From contig NW_006768902.1 of the NCBI RefSeq assembly GCF_000204055.1, forward strand, positions 32,395-52,069: a stretch of DNA of 19,675 bases. The letters run 5' to 3'. Below are positions 1-9,843 of the stretch, one piece after another. Within the stretch, counting starts at the first letter, position 1. Each line of letters opens with the position of its first letter. Under the pieces are notes generated by a model. It was not told where the DNA came from and made no database searches. It worked only from the letters and a program-made list of their open reading frames with translations. This DNA comes from Melampsora larici-populina 98AG31 (lineage: Eukaryota > Basidiomycota > Pucciniomycetes > Pucciniales > Melampsoraceae). The translations under genes were made by a program, and so were the position numbers.

Positions 1-1937
1 GAGTAAGTTCATAATTTTTTCATGTGTAACACTTCAATTATTGGAGTGTTGTGCATCATAGGTGAAATACTGATATGATAGATCTGATAAAACAATATGA
101 TGATGAAGGTCAAGGTGATGATTTAAAACAATATATACACATCATAAATTTCATGTGTCAGTAGTTCATCACTTACTTGGACTTATAAGATGAAATGTGG
201 AAGGGTATCTCTCTCTCCATTTCTATCTCATCTAATTGATTCAACTTCATTGTTTTGTTTTTTGAAGTTGGGCTCATTGCCAATATGAAAAAAATTGTCT
301 TCTACAAACATTGGTATAGCACAAGATTCAACAGACTTCAATTACATCATGAAGCAATTGCCTAGAATTTCACAAAAAAGTTCAATAATCATTTTGATTT
401 CTTTGTTTCACAGTGCTCAAAACTTCAGGAGTAAATTTAATTGTGTCCAGTTTTTTCTGAAAAGAAAATAACAAGCAAATCAACATAAACCCAATTATGG
501 GATCAGATATATACACATCACAAGTGATATAATGAATTATGATAGTTTGAGTTTGGTGTTTCAAAAGGAGTGGAAAGGGTATGGGTTGGGAAGCGGTACA
601 CAAGTTCTTGACCAAAATCTCATAAGGTGTTTTAATTCACTATCAAGTCCATCAAATGCGAAATTTACAACCTAATTACACTTATGAGAAGTCAAAGCCA
701 TCGATTTCTGTCTATGATCTTTACTCAAAGATTGATGAGTCACAATCATCATATGCATTGGCACCTTCAAGGCAGATTGAGTTGACCTTTTGATCAATGT
801 TGATTGAAAGTTGAAACAACATGAGACTTCATTTGGGTTTTGCTTGATCAGGTTGACTGTCTTGACATTGCTCTAATTTGTCTATCCAAGCTGAATTCAA
901 TTTTCCCACCTGTGAATGTGGTTTTCAATATTTCCTTGAAGGGTTCAGGATTGATTGTGATTTGCTCATTTGATTAGTTGATTTATCTTGAGAAAAAGAG
1001 TCCACTGTTGAGAGTGTAATCTGTTTTGTTCTGTTTGAGTTGAGTTGTTGAGTCGTAGAGTCTTGCAATTGTTTGATTGTTGAGACTTTGGTCCTTGAGA
1101 TGGATTTACACGCCAATGTAGCTTAGTATGTATACACCCCTCCAAGTCGCGACCTGGCGGCCCCGCCCGATGATAGCATTGGGATCTGGACTATCGGGTT
1201 GCATCAGGAACTTCCTGGGGAAGTCTTCAAAGGCAAAATGCAGTATTATCAGCTCATATGTATGTTGATGCTTTGGTATTTCAGAGTTAAGCTGATCTCA
1301 GGACTGCCCTTTTATAATTTCTTTCACAGTTCAAAAAAACATGTGTTCCTCCCAAAAAAGTGAACAAGCACTCTACAAACAAAGGACCAAAAAAACAATG
1401 GGTATATAAGAATCTTTTCTCTAAATACAATGAAAGACCCAACATGGTAAACAATATGAAGTGAATGAAATAGTATAAAGTCAAATGAAAAATTGCAATA
1501 CATAATAGATTGATGTATTAACATCACAAACCAAAAAACAACCACTTCATAACCCATTATTTTTCCTTCTGATATTTTCATTCCTTGAATATCATATTTG
1601 AATCTCTGAGTATATAAATTAACCCCTTCCCAAACAAGTATCATACCATTACAATATATAATCAAGAGCTGTTGCTTCTGGTTGCAGGAGAAGTCTTTGG
1701 AAGGGACTGAGAAGGATATTTGGCCATAATAATTTTATTTTTTCCAAAAATCACTCAAGCCTTCCAGATATTCTGACACCTTCATGTGTGGACATAAACT
1801 AAACTTTATTTCAGTTCATTTTGGAAGACTGTTTTTCTGCTCTTCCAGGCCAAAAATTGAGGTTGGATTGAGATTGAATTGAGATTGAACTGACATTGTT
1901 TTGAGGTTGAATTGAGATTGGATTGAGCTGGACGTAC
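1..1937. other. AT-rich intergenic sequence, no supported gene
   Basis: No reading frame here has a recognisable domain, a convincing ATG start or splice structure; the open stretches are short and of biased composition. Two local features stand out. A GC-rich island at about 1145-1200 can fold back on itself (CCCGAT-GATAG against CTATCGGG). A degenerate TTGAGATTGA-type microsatellite lies at about 1857-1932, just beyond the end of the zinc-finger gene remnant. I looked in vain on the minus strand for a C-terminal continuation of that gene. Confidence 0.6.
1857..1932. repeat. Degenerate TTGAGATTGA-type microsatellite
   Basis: Short units of the form (g)attgaRattga/ttgaggttga are repeated about seven times with single-base variation. 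The tract lies immediately downstream of the truncated end of the minus-strand gene, so it may mark or have caused the truncation breakpoint; that link is inference. Confidence 0.6.
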
Positions 1938-3826
1938 TCACTGGCCTGCCAGTGAGTAGCAAAATGTCACTGTGGTTAGAGCCCGAGGGCTGATGGCCCC
2001 TAGAGTCATCACAAACTCATCCAGACATGAGTCAATTCTCATGCCCCGAGTGGACTTTCCAGCATTTTCACGTTCAGCCTTAATAGCCACTGCCTTGATC
2101 AAGCCACGTGTGGCGTCACGATTTGAAAAGAGTCCATTCCGAGCGGAAGCAGCAACAACCGTCATGAACTGGGTGAAATCACCATTTGATGAACTTTCGA
2201 TCGAAGTTTGGAGGAGACGGCAATCTGATAATTTCAATAACGTGGATGAAAAGGAGTGGGTGTTGTCGGACAAGTAATCATTTCGAGAGTACTTGATATC
2301 GTCATCTTTTGCATAATCGGAATTTAGTGCTTTTAACAAGCTACGGTTGGCCTTGAGATCTTGACAAGCGCTACACACCAAGTTCTCGTCGTTTTTCTTG
2401 CAAATTAAGGTCCTTTTGCAGTCACTCGAGTATATTGCACTCCGCTCTCCGTGCCTCTTGACTTGCCAAGTTGATCTAGCATCTAATGTTGCAATTAATT
2501 GAGACTTTTGAGCTTTTGTCAACTGATTTTCTTGAGCGTGCTTTCCAAAAAGCTCTTGGCAGATATCATGTTGGTGATTTCCACGATAGATGGTGAAGGT
2601 CTTTGAGATGAATTGGGCAATCGAGTGCGTTGCTTTTCTTCGTTCCCAAGTTTCGTCATTGAGTCCTGGACAAGCCACCGTGATCGAATTAGGAATTGAG
2701 GTGGAACGTTTGAAAAAAGTAGTCAACTGAGTGTTGTTCTTGAGGTTTTCCGTCTTGTCTTTGCAAGTTTCTGTGAAAATAGAATGTTAGTATCAAGTCA
2801 AGATCACGATGTACATAGAACATCATGATCAACTTACCAGTGGCCCAGTGAGCTTGAGCAATTCTCACACGACCGTGGCTGAGCCAAATTGTAATGGCAT
2901 GAGAAATCTTTGCCGCCAGTGCGCATCTCAACCTTGCATTGCTTACACTCATCGCCTGGTCTGGATAATGGACATAATTCGATAACGTTCATGTGCTTGA
3001 TATGATGCTTTTGATCCTTTGAAGTTCGTGTTTCAGCAGGTTCGAAGTTAGTTTCATCGTCAGAGGATATTACGATGATGTTGGAAACGTGACACGCCGT
3101 TCGAGCTTGCTTGACTGGAGGACTAGAGTCAGTAGAATTGTTTGGCGTTCTCGGGTTAGATTCAATTTCTAATGGGCGTTTATTGGTGACGTTTGGATCA
3201 GATCGGTCATCTGGGTCTTCAGCCCCCAAAGCTTGAGAATTAAACTCATATCAGCCTCACTGGGCTGAGCACATTGAAAAAAAGAATTGAAAAAAGATAA
3301 AAGAAATAATTCAAAAAAGATAATAAAATGATTGAGAAAGGGGCAAGTACTCATTGGAAAAAGATAAAAAAAAGATTGCAATCCAAGAAAAGGAAGCATA
3401 AAAAAAGGATGAAAACCGAGAAAAGAAAGAATTGGAAAACGAGAAGTGAAAGATTGGGAAAAAGATAAAGGAAAGAATCAAAAAAAAATCTTCACCTTTG
3501 AGCGCAGCTACAATATTCTCCAGCTTGATGTTGATAAGCATCTCGGAATTGAGGTCCCAAGTGGGATGCTTTTCAGCTTTTCGGACCCAATTGACCACCA
3601 TTGGAAGGCCCAAGGTCCCCTTCAAGATATTTTCTCCGATACAATCCTTAGCAAAGGCAGCATCGAGAGTTGCATTTACTGCAACCCACATACCTTCGTC
3701 TTTGTCAGCAATCGGAGCGTTTGAGAACTGTTTGAAGATTAGATCGTGACAAGTTCCTTCTCGAAGTCTGGGGCAGTTTTCACACAGATTGAGAATCTTT
3801 CGGAGGACAGATTCAGTTGATAACAT
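1938..3826 (-). pseudogene. Decayed, 3'-truncated copy of a repetitive zinc-finger protein family
   Basis: Three exons can be read on the minus strand: 3496-3826 (from ATG at 3826), 2838-3231 and 1938-2770. The introns are 3232-3495 (donor GTGAAG, pyrimidine-rich on the coding strand) and 2771-2837 (GTAAGT donor, ACTAAC branch, CACAG acceptor). Exon 1 encodes about 110 residues with motifs such as NAPIADKDEGMW and LGLPMVVNW. Exon 2 carries an acidic, Ser-rich stretch and then a Cys/His cluster (CKQC, SCHY, CENC, GHW) suggesting a zinc finger. Exon 3 has ITVACPGL, CSACQDLK, a block reading AIKAERENAGKSTRGMRID, and GAISPRAL near its end. From memory this arrangement resembles a multi-copy hypothetical family of rust fungi whose function I do not know; family members continue past GAISPRAL, and this copy does not. 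The exon 2/exon 3 junction does not join in frame as read (two leftover bases plus two), and the zinc finger would straddle it, so a one-base indel is likely. Confidence 0.55.
3232..3495 (-). other. 264-nt intron with long purine/pyrimidine-asymmetric tract
   Basis: Between exons 1 and 2 of the zinc-finger gene the plus strand is almost entirely A and G (repeated ggaaaaagataaa-like units), so the transcript side is pyrimidine-rich. The donor GTGAAG follows codon AAA plus G, and the acceptor TCTCAAG restores the phase (AALK then ALGAEDP). It is about four times longer than the other introns in the window, apparently through expansion of the tract. Confidence 0.5.
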
Positions 3827-4274
3827 TTTCACTATTTTCACACTTTTTTCACGTGTTTGTTGAAACCTTGAGTGTACTTTATTGAGTTTGATCGGCTTGG
3901 ATCACTTTGATATTGTTTTATTTATATATGTGTATGCTGAATATGCAGAATATGCAGTACGTGGTGATATGTGGAGGTTTGGAGGCTGTTGGGTGTTTGA
4001 GGCGGTGTGCAAAGCTTGTGGATCTCTGGAAGGTTTAACTTTGAAGTTCCTGCGGAACTCTACAGAGCTCTTTGGAACTTGGAAAGTCCAAAAACTCACC
4101 TTTCATGTCACCTACATCAACATTTCACACCTCAAAAGTCCACTTTCACGTCACGCACAGTTTGGCAGAAATTGGCTAAAAAGCCACTTTTATGTCACGC
4201 ACATAGGCAAATTTTGCCCCCAAAAAAACACCTTTCCCGTCACCCACCTCCATAGGGGTATTCCAGGGTCCTAG
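3827..4274. other. Non-coding spacer with periodic repeat
   Basis: No gene is supported. This lies between the 5' end of the zinc-finger gene and the Harbinger accessory ORF; its second half is the 44-bp repeat described separately. The 5' flank of the minus-strand gene (3827-3900) is AT-rich and contains no clear promoter element that I can defend. Confidence 0.5.
4097..4272. repeat. Four-unit 44-bp tandem-like periodic repeat
   Basis: The motif CAC(Y)TTTYNYGTCACSYAC starts at 4097, 4141, 4185 and 4229, exactly 44 bases apart each time. The first 18-19 bases of the units are well conserved, while the remaining roughly 25 bases have diverged apart from an A-rich end. The array abuts the point where the Harbinger accessory ORF becomes open. 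Confidence 0.7.
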
Positions 4275-4742
4275 CGCAAGTCTGGACTCGACAGTCTCAC
4301 CGCGGCTGAACATGACCTCGACACCAGTAGTGATGATGATGAGACACCAGTGAGACGATTCATACGCAACAAACGGAGTCCGGTTCCATCAGGATTGATT
4401 TTGAGTGCCAAACAATCACGAGTCTCTGGACCAAAGCTAGTAGCCCAATCAATTGATTCAGCTATTGATCGAGTAGCAGGGTTAGAGGAGCAAAACGATA
4501 GTGATAAGGTCACCATCGCCAAAATCAAGTTAGAACAACATCCAATGAGGCAAGAAGCGATGAGCATCTTCAACAAAGAATGTAGCAAAGAATTAAAACC
4601 TCATCAAATTATCAAAGTAGTTAATGAATTAAAAAAAGATGACACTGCTTCTTTTTTCTTTCATATGGATAAGGCTTACAGGTGGGATTGGTTGAAGAGT
4701 GAGGCTGGAATACTACATGAGTATAAGGATGTAGTTGAATGA
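4275..4742 (+). pseudogene. C-terminal part of a probable Harbinger accessory (Myb/SANT-type) protein
   Basis: An open frame of about 155 codons follows an in-frame TAG and has no proper start, so the N-terminal part (where a Myb/SANT DNA-binding domain would lie) is missing. The visible part has a Ser/Asp-rich acidic linker (SSDDDETPVRR), a basic stretch, and a helical C-terminal region with KIKLEQHPMRQEAM, VVNELKKDDTASFF and a W-rich end. In PIF/Harbinger elements a second gene encodes a DNA-binding partner that helps the transposase reach DNA. From memory the HPMR..A motif and length fit the fungal version, and the convergent arrangement with the transposase 430 bp away supports it. An ordinary host gene fragment remains possible. 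Confidence 0.45.
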
Positions 4743-4908
4743 TCATGTATCTAATTTCAATTCCTCTCAAAAATATTTGTATCTCAGACACGTAACTCAA
4801 ACAAAAGATAACACATGTATCTTACAGTAATTAAATATTGTTATTTGTTATTTTGCCTTTAATGATGATACAATTTTGCTGCTATAAATGATGATAATGA
4901 ATACAATA

Positions 4909-5159
4909 AGATAAAAGTTTTGACATGATGAACACAATGAGATAATGAATACAATTGTGGGATACAAAGTTAAAACTGGGATTTTAGTCCCAGTTTCCCA
5001 GTTTTTGTTTTTGGCTGTGTTTGGAACTTTCCCACGTTCTCCCAGTTTCTCAGTTTGCGTTTTTAGCGGTATTTGGGAAACTGGGAAACTGGGAAAAAAC
5101 TCCCAGTTTTAACTTTGTATCCCCTAAATGAGATAAAAGTTTTGACATGATGAACACAA
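4909..5159. repeat. 29-bp direct repeat flanking a MITE
   Basis: The 29 bases beginning agataaaagttttgacatga occur identically at 4909-4937 and 5131-5159. The surrounding words (aatgaatacaa, caatgagata) also recur, so the region was probably a tandem duplication of a roughly 45-bp unit before the MITE entered its second copy. The duplication is much longer than a normal transposon target duplication. Confidence 0.8.
4959..5123. mobile_element. 165-bp MITE-like element with perfect 23-bp terminal inverted repeats
   Basis: The first 23 bases (starting gggatacaaagttaaaac) are the exact reverse complement of the last 23 (5101-5123). Inside, a TCCCAGTTT word recurs in both orientations, giving extra short palindromes (for example tcccagtttcccag near 4988 and ctgggaaactggga near 5083). 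It has no coding capacity. A target-site duplication is not obvious, so the superfamily is undetermined. Confidence 0.8.
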
Positions 5160-5175
5160 ATGTACAATAAGATTT

Positions 5176-6473
5176 CTAGGCTTGCCTACGTGCTACAGGT
5201 GCATGAATATAATCATAGAACATCCTTTCTGCAAGCGAATCTCTTTGTTCAGTTGCTTGAGTACGTGCAGCAGTATTTGGCTCAACCCAGTCAGGGTTTA
5301 AATTATCACCATCTAATCTCGTTTCTAACCGTTCCTTCAGCATATACTCCTTGTAGAACTCATCTTCGCCGGACTCGATTCGGATGAGGTTATGTAGTAC
5401 ACAACACGCCATTACGATCATAATTTGTATCTTGTATGGATATGAAGGCATTTGAGCTAATATAGGAAACCGCATTTTAGACACGCCAAAGATCCTTTCA
5501 ATTACGATTCGAAGAGATGACTGACGGTGATTATAAAGCTCCTTTGCCGTTTGTGGTGTTAGACCTGAATGTCTCCACTCCTTGAGGTGGTATCGAACCG
5601 ACCGATAAGATGCAAGGAAGCCTGGTACATTGGCGTATCCAGCGTCGGCAAGATAGAAGCGGTCTGGATTGAAATCAATAGATGAAAAATCAATAATCTA
5701 CAAAAGAACATCTTGAGGGAGAAAACTTTTGACTTACCCTCAGGTACTTCGAATCTACCTTCCTCAAGAGCTCGAAGAAGGACACAGGCGTCCGCTTGTG
5801 ATCCTTCTAAGCCGGCGTAGACAAACGTAAACAACATATTACCGGAGCACCCCGCAAGGATGTCTTGAGAGAGATCTCCCTTTTGATTTCGATGGGCTGG
5901 CTGACGGTCAGGAGGAACAATACAAGGGATGTGAGTGCCATCTATAGCACCCAAAAACTTCTCGAAGTACGGGTAAAAGCTTGGTATCTCCTTTTGGACA
6001 AGGTCCATTTCCAGTAGGTTGCCCATATCAATGGATTCGAGTGATGCCATGCCTTTGCTTACCTTATTAAATTGCTTGCTAATCGTGTGACCGGAACGTT
6101 GGAAGCGTTCACCAGCAACTTGATGTGAACCAGAATTGCCGATGATGTATAAAAATATCATGACCTGCTCCTCTAAAGTGACACTTCTCTTGCGACAAAT
6201 AATAATTTTACCTTAAAGGGCTTTGATTAAGCCCTTGAAAGCAAGCTTGTCCATACGACAGAGCTCTCGAAATCAAACGTCGCTACCGTTCAAGATTTCT
6301 TGAGTGTACTGATTTCCGCGTAGTTTGGAAGTTTTACATGGGATCTTGGTTTTTGGGGCCATGATAGAATCTAGATAGTCTTTTCCAGCTTTGATGATAA
6401 ATTTCAAAAGCTTGATTGGGTGTCAAGAGGCTTCAGAAGACGCATCAGAGTCTGACTCCGAAGAGGATGACAT
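5176..6473 (-). pseudogene. PIF/Harbinger (HARBI1-like) DDE transposase with three premature stops
   Basis: The minus-strand frame runs from ATG at 6473 (MSSSSESDSDASSEAS) to a stop at 5176. The catalytic domain contains GAIDGTHIP (first Asp), EGSQADACVL (second Asp), YLADAGY, and VIERIFGVSKMRFPIL (Glu), followed by VMACCVLHNLIR. This is the standard Harbinger layout, so the DDE triad is intact. A helix-turn-helix-like block (ERFQRSGHTISKQFNKV) precedes it. A 74-nt intron at 5664-5737 (GTAAGT donor, CCAG acceptor) joins VPE to DRFYLADAGY in frame. Premature stops lie at 6423-6425 (TGA), 6273-6275 (TGA) and 6213-6215 (TAA), so the copy is dead, though its frame is otherwise preserved. In active elements this protein cuts and pastes DNA at TWA targets in the nucleus. 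No paired terminal repeats for it were found. Confidence 0.85.
5664..5737 (-). other. 74-nt spliceosomal intron in the Harbinger transposase
   Basis: The donor reads GAG-G|GTAAGT and the acceptor TTTCAATCCAG|AC-CGC. Removing it places VPE directly next to DRFYLADAGY, the expected transposase order, while reading through produces unrelated sequence. A shorter alternative ending at TTTTGTAG (40 nt) gives the wrong phase and an immediate stop. Confidence 0.7.
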
Positions 6474-6789
6474 GATGATGGGGACTGTAGTGCGTATTTA
6501 TATGTAAGAGGTCAACAAGGTGAGGATAACGAGTTGAGAATGAGATGTAGATGTAGATGAGTTTGAGAATGAGATGTAGAAACAAGCAAAAGTTGAGAAC
6601 GATCGAGATGGTCAACAATTCAAAAATCGATTTTCGATGGTCAACAAACCAAACGCTTTTTGATCTCTCTTTTCTCTTGTTTCTCTCTTTTTTCACAAAA
6701 TGCGATTTTCAACGCTTTTTTAAAAAAAAGACTTTTCTACATGTAGAAAAGCCCTGTTCCTTAATGTGATTTCAAGAAATCACGCTTAA
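6474..6789. other. Junction between Harbinger remnant and retroelement
   Basis: No gene is present. There is a duplicated 18-bp word (ttgagaatgagatgtaga at 6534-6551 and 6563-6580), a repeated gatggtcaacaa, a pyrimidine-rich stretch at 6660-6700 and two palindromes near 6732-6781. It probably contains the outer end of the Harbinger remnant and the start of the retroelement, but neither boundary could be placed. Confidence 0.5.
6732..6781. repeat. 20-bp perfect palindrome followed by a 7-bp-stem hairpin
   Basis: The word cttttctacatgtagaaaag (6732-6751) is a perfect palindrome. It is followed by gtgattt-caag-aaatcac (6764-6781), a perfect hairpin. Both sit just upstream of the gag-like frame and could belong to the retroelement's 5' terminal region. 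Confidence 0.65.
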
Positions 6790-7368
6790 GTGAACGTGCT
6801 CTTAGAGAAACAAATCACCTTTGGCGACTTTGTTGAAATGTGTGACTTAGAAGAGCGCTATGCTAGAGAAATATATCAATTAGACATGTATGCAGATTAC
6901 ATCGTGAAGCACAAGCAGATTGTCTCGAACTTGAAGAAGAAGTACTTGTGTTGGATGGTTGGTCTACGTTATCATTTGGCAATTAGGACTGTAATCTTCC
7001 GTAGAAGAAAGTTAGTCAAGACTAAAGTTAATGGCAAGACAGTGTACAAAGAAAAAGTCAGGTTACCAAATGGTCTACAAGCCAAAGTAGCGGCAGATGC
7101 AAAATTTTTTGCGGATTGGGCCGGTGATCTCCAATTTGAGGACAATCCCTACGCAGTAGGTTGTCCAAAATTTGGTTTCAGTTTCACGACTGGGAGACCA
7201 TAGGTAGAATCTTCGACCTCAAAAGCTACGGAGAAGTCAACTGAAGATAAGTCACAGTCAGTATCAACCTTTAGAGGGAAGCGAGGTGGAAATAAGAAGC
7301 CTTACGTGAGGAAGAATAATTATTATTTGAATTGTAATGGTGAGCACGGCTTAATTTGAAGCTGTTGA
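6790..7368 (+). pseudogene. gag-like ORF of DIRS-like retroelement, broken
   Basis: An open frame from about 6790 (no clear ATG; GTG is merely the first codon after a stop) encodes a Lys/Arg-rich protein with YADYIVKHKQIVSNLKKKYLCW and FADWAGDLQFEDNPYAVGCP. It is stopped by TAG at 7201-7203. The same frame then continues with a basic, Ser/Thr-rich linker (FRGKRGGNKKPY) and a Cys/His piece (LNCNGEHGLI) like a degraded zinc knuckle, interrupted by TGA at 7357 and 7366. The position directly 5' of a reverse transcriptase and the basic zinc-knuckle-like tail fit a nucleic-acid-binding gag protein. No specific family is recognised by sequence alone. Confidence 0.5.
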
Positions 7369-7809
7369 GAATCAAGTGTGGCGTGAGAAACTAATGACGC
7401 CAATTCTTCCAGACAACGCGCAGACGACGACAACAGTGACTCCAGCTGCTTCAACGTCCTACAAGCCTCATTACGCCTATAAAGGAGCGAAACAGAACAC
7501 AAAGTCCACGACCCAAGAAGATAGTCAACCTACGTAAGTAAACTCTTTTCTAAGATTACTGATTAAGAGGTCAATCTGACAGATCCTCTTAATTTGGTTA
7601 CTCAATACGGTGTGTTCCATGGCTATTGTGGGTGGTGGTCTGGATTGGGTTGGGGAAAACTTTTTCTCTTCTGTTGGGTCTTGGGAAATTTTTTTCACCA
7701 TGTTAGTGCCTAATAGTCTATTAGTTGTATTCAGTGATGAAGAGTGTTGTCTAAGATGAAATACATGTGTCTGTTAGCTTGATATCGAGAGATTAGGGAC
7801 AGTACCTCG
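7369..7809 (+). other. gag to RT linker with Thr-rich coding remnant
   Basis: After a frame change a stretch rich in Thr, Ala and Lys codons (MTPILPDNAQTTTTVTPAAS, then a Lys-rich tail) runs to about 7535. It ends at a good splice donor (CCTAC|GTAAGT). An acceptor such as CTGACAG near 7583 is possible. From there to the ATG at 7810 I see no clear coding sequence. This could be an intron linking gag and polymerase frames, or simply decayed linker. Confidence 0.3.
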
Positions 7810-9800
7810 ATGAGCGAGAGAAGACAGCAACGTGACCTACCAGAGAGCCTAGATTCTCATCGAGATTGGTCGATGGAGAGATTGAATGCTGAAGCTCGGA
7901 TTGATGCTCAGAGAGTAGCTAGATCGGATTTACAGATGGAAGAGAAATCAGCATCCAAAGATTCTAGTTTGGGAGAAGATATAGAAGAAGAGATTAAGAG
8001 ACAAAAGAAGGTTCCAATACCCTTGAGCCAGAGGAAAATATTCACTATTCCAGTTCTTGATCCGTGGCCAATGCCAGTCTCCTGTAGGATGAAGGTGTAT
8101 GAGTGGGTAGCCTTGATGGAAGAAGTCCATTTGAAAGAAGACATCCCTTATATAGTGAGTGGGCTCACAGAAGGGTTTTGTCTTGGCATCCCACAACACA
8201 ACATTCCAGGATTGCGTTGGTACACCCCAGAGAACCATTGATTGTCTTTGGAGGCAAGGAGTCAAATAGAAGCAACCTTGAAGAAAGAGTGGGAGGCTGG
8301 GAGGAGCATAGGCCCATTTACGCATGAACAAGTATATGAGAAGTTGGGCTTCTTTAGAACAAATCCGATGGGTAGTGCGGTTAATAGCGATGGATCTGTC
8401 AGGATGGTTATTGATTTATCTTTTCCGAGGGAAGGAGAAGGACCTCCATCAGTCAATTCTTTCGTGAATAAATTGAATTATGGGACCTACTGGGATGATT
8501 TCAATAAAGTAGCAGGATTCTTTCAAGATTACCCAGGGGAATGGGATGTGGCGATTTTTGATTGGCAAAAAGCATATTGTCAATTGCCAATACATCCATG
8601 TCAGCGTCAATTCCTTTGTATTATGGACTTCTACAACAGGATTTGGGTAGACTTGGCCGTCGGATTCGGTGGTGTAGCGAGTTGTGGAGTCTTTGGAGCA
8701 CCAGCTCATGTTTGGAAACAAGTGATAGAAAGACTGTTAGCGATTGTCATCTTCCGTTGGGTAGATGACAACCTCATGTTTCAACGGCAAGAGCAGAAGG
8801 TCTCGTTAGAAGATGTTACAGCCATAAGTGATTGTCTAGGTGTGATGACAAACCCGGTTAAGAACCATGAATTTGCAGTGGAGCAAAAATTTGTGGGATT
8901 TATTTGGAATGGCCACAATCACACCGTTTGATTACCTGAAGAGAAACTTTGAGAAAGGCTGCAGATTATTATCGATTTGCTCGATCCAACCAAGAAGTGG
9001 GCGTTCAACAAAGTCAAGAGTATAGTAGGCAAGCTGGTGCACACAGTGCATATAGTTCCTCATATGAGGGCATATCTGAACTCATTCTATAGGTGGTTGA
9101 AATCCTGGAAGAATAAAGCAGCCCTAAGGTATACGTCAGATAGTGTAAAATCAGATGCTCATGAATGGTACTGGGTACTTAAAAACTTCAACTCACGCCA
9201 AATAATCCCCTTGCCGAAAGCAACAGAGGTAAGGTGGGTTGGGGATGCTTCTTCCTCCTTCGGAATAGGAGTGTTGATAGGAGAGAATTGGGCATGTTTC
9301 AAATTTACTCAGGGTTGGCAGACTTTTGGTTTGGCAGAAGATAAGCGCACTATTACATGGGCAGAGACTGTAGCCATTAGATTGGGTTTACTAGTACTGC
9401 AAAAAGTCAAACGTATAGCAGGTAAGAGTCATTATCTGAGTCAAGTGGATTACACGTCTGATGTGAGAGTGGTCACCTTTTGTGTGTAGGGCTGAAACTA
9501 GCAGTATGGACTGATAATACCACCTCTCAATCAAAGGTGAAGAAGAGACATTTGAAAGATAAAACGGTAAATGAGGAATGGAAGGCCATCCAAAGATTAC
9601 TTACAGTTTTAGCGTGCGACATTGAAGCAAAACGTGTAACGTCAAAAGGCAATGTCGCGGATGCCCTTTCCAGAGGTTATTTAGGAGACCTCCTGTGGTT
9701 TCGGGAAGTGTTGGTAGAAGTTCCTGAGGATCTAAACCATCTTTTGAAGCAAGTATTTCCGCCAAAAGTTCATCCGAAACCGGTAGAGGTCAAGATCTAG
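7810..9800 (+). pseudogene. Reverse transcriptase-RNase H polyprotein of DIRS-like element
   Basis: The frame starts at ATG 7810 with an acidic/basic leader (MSERRQQRDLPESLDSHRD). It continues through premature TGAs at 8239, 8929 and 8950. In the 8242-8931 segment the RT motifs are visible: RMVIDLSFPR, FDWQKAYCQLPIHP (motif A Asp, about residue 107), GFGGVASCGVFGAP (motif B) and FRWVDDN (motif C, Asp175-Asp176, with Trp in the place of the usual Tyr). RNase H follows: VGDASSSFG (first Asp), TWAETVAIRLGL (Glu), VWTDNTTS (Asp) and NVADALSRG (last Asp). A 68-nt intron at 9422-9489 splits RNase H; removing it joins KRIAG to LKLAVWTDN in frame. All catalytic residues are kept, so only the stops inactivate it. 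Confidence 0.8.
9422..9489 (+). other. 68-nt intron inside the RNase H domain
   Basis: Donor GCAG|GTAAGA and acceptor TTTTGTGTGTAG|GG bracket sequence that reads through to a stop. Its removal gives KRIAGLKLAVWTDN, restoring the RNase H order Glu then Asp. Spliceosomal introns inside reverse-transcribed elements should be lost on retrotransposition if spliced RNA is the template, so its persistence suggests unspliced genomic RNA is copied, as reported, to my memory, for some DIRS-like elements. Confidence 0.65.
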
Positions 9801-9843
9801 AGTTACTACATTGCGAACCCAATTACGAGTTAGTCCATCCATT

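Larger units (their letters stand above)
4743..5175. other. Spacer between convergent Harbinger genes, holding a MITE
   Basis: This is AT-rich sequence between the stop of the accessory ORF and the stop of the transposase. A duplicated 29-bp segment (4909-4937 and 5131-5159) brackets a 165-bp inverted-repeat element; nothing else is recognised. Confidence 0.6.

Noticed and set aside
1145..1200. Possible tRNA in the GC-rich island
   Set aside because: A hairpin can be drawn, but no cloverleaf, T-loop GTTCRA or acceptor stem could be fitted on either strand.
1324..1665. 113-codon minus-strand ORF with hydrophobic residues
   Set aside because: No ATG-led conserved protein, composition is what AT-rich non-coding sequence gives (F/I/Y/L-rich), and no splice context or recognised motif.
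1972..2277. 101-codon plus-strand ORF
   Set aside because: Antisense shadow of exon 3 of the zinc-finger family gene.
5697..5737. 40-nt intron in the Harbinger transposase ending at TTTTGTAG
   Set aside because: It gives the wrong phase and a stop at once; the 74-nt version restores DRFYLADAGY.
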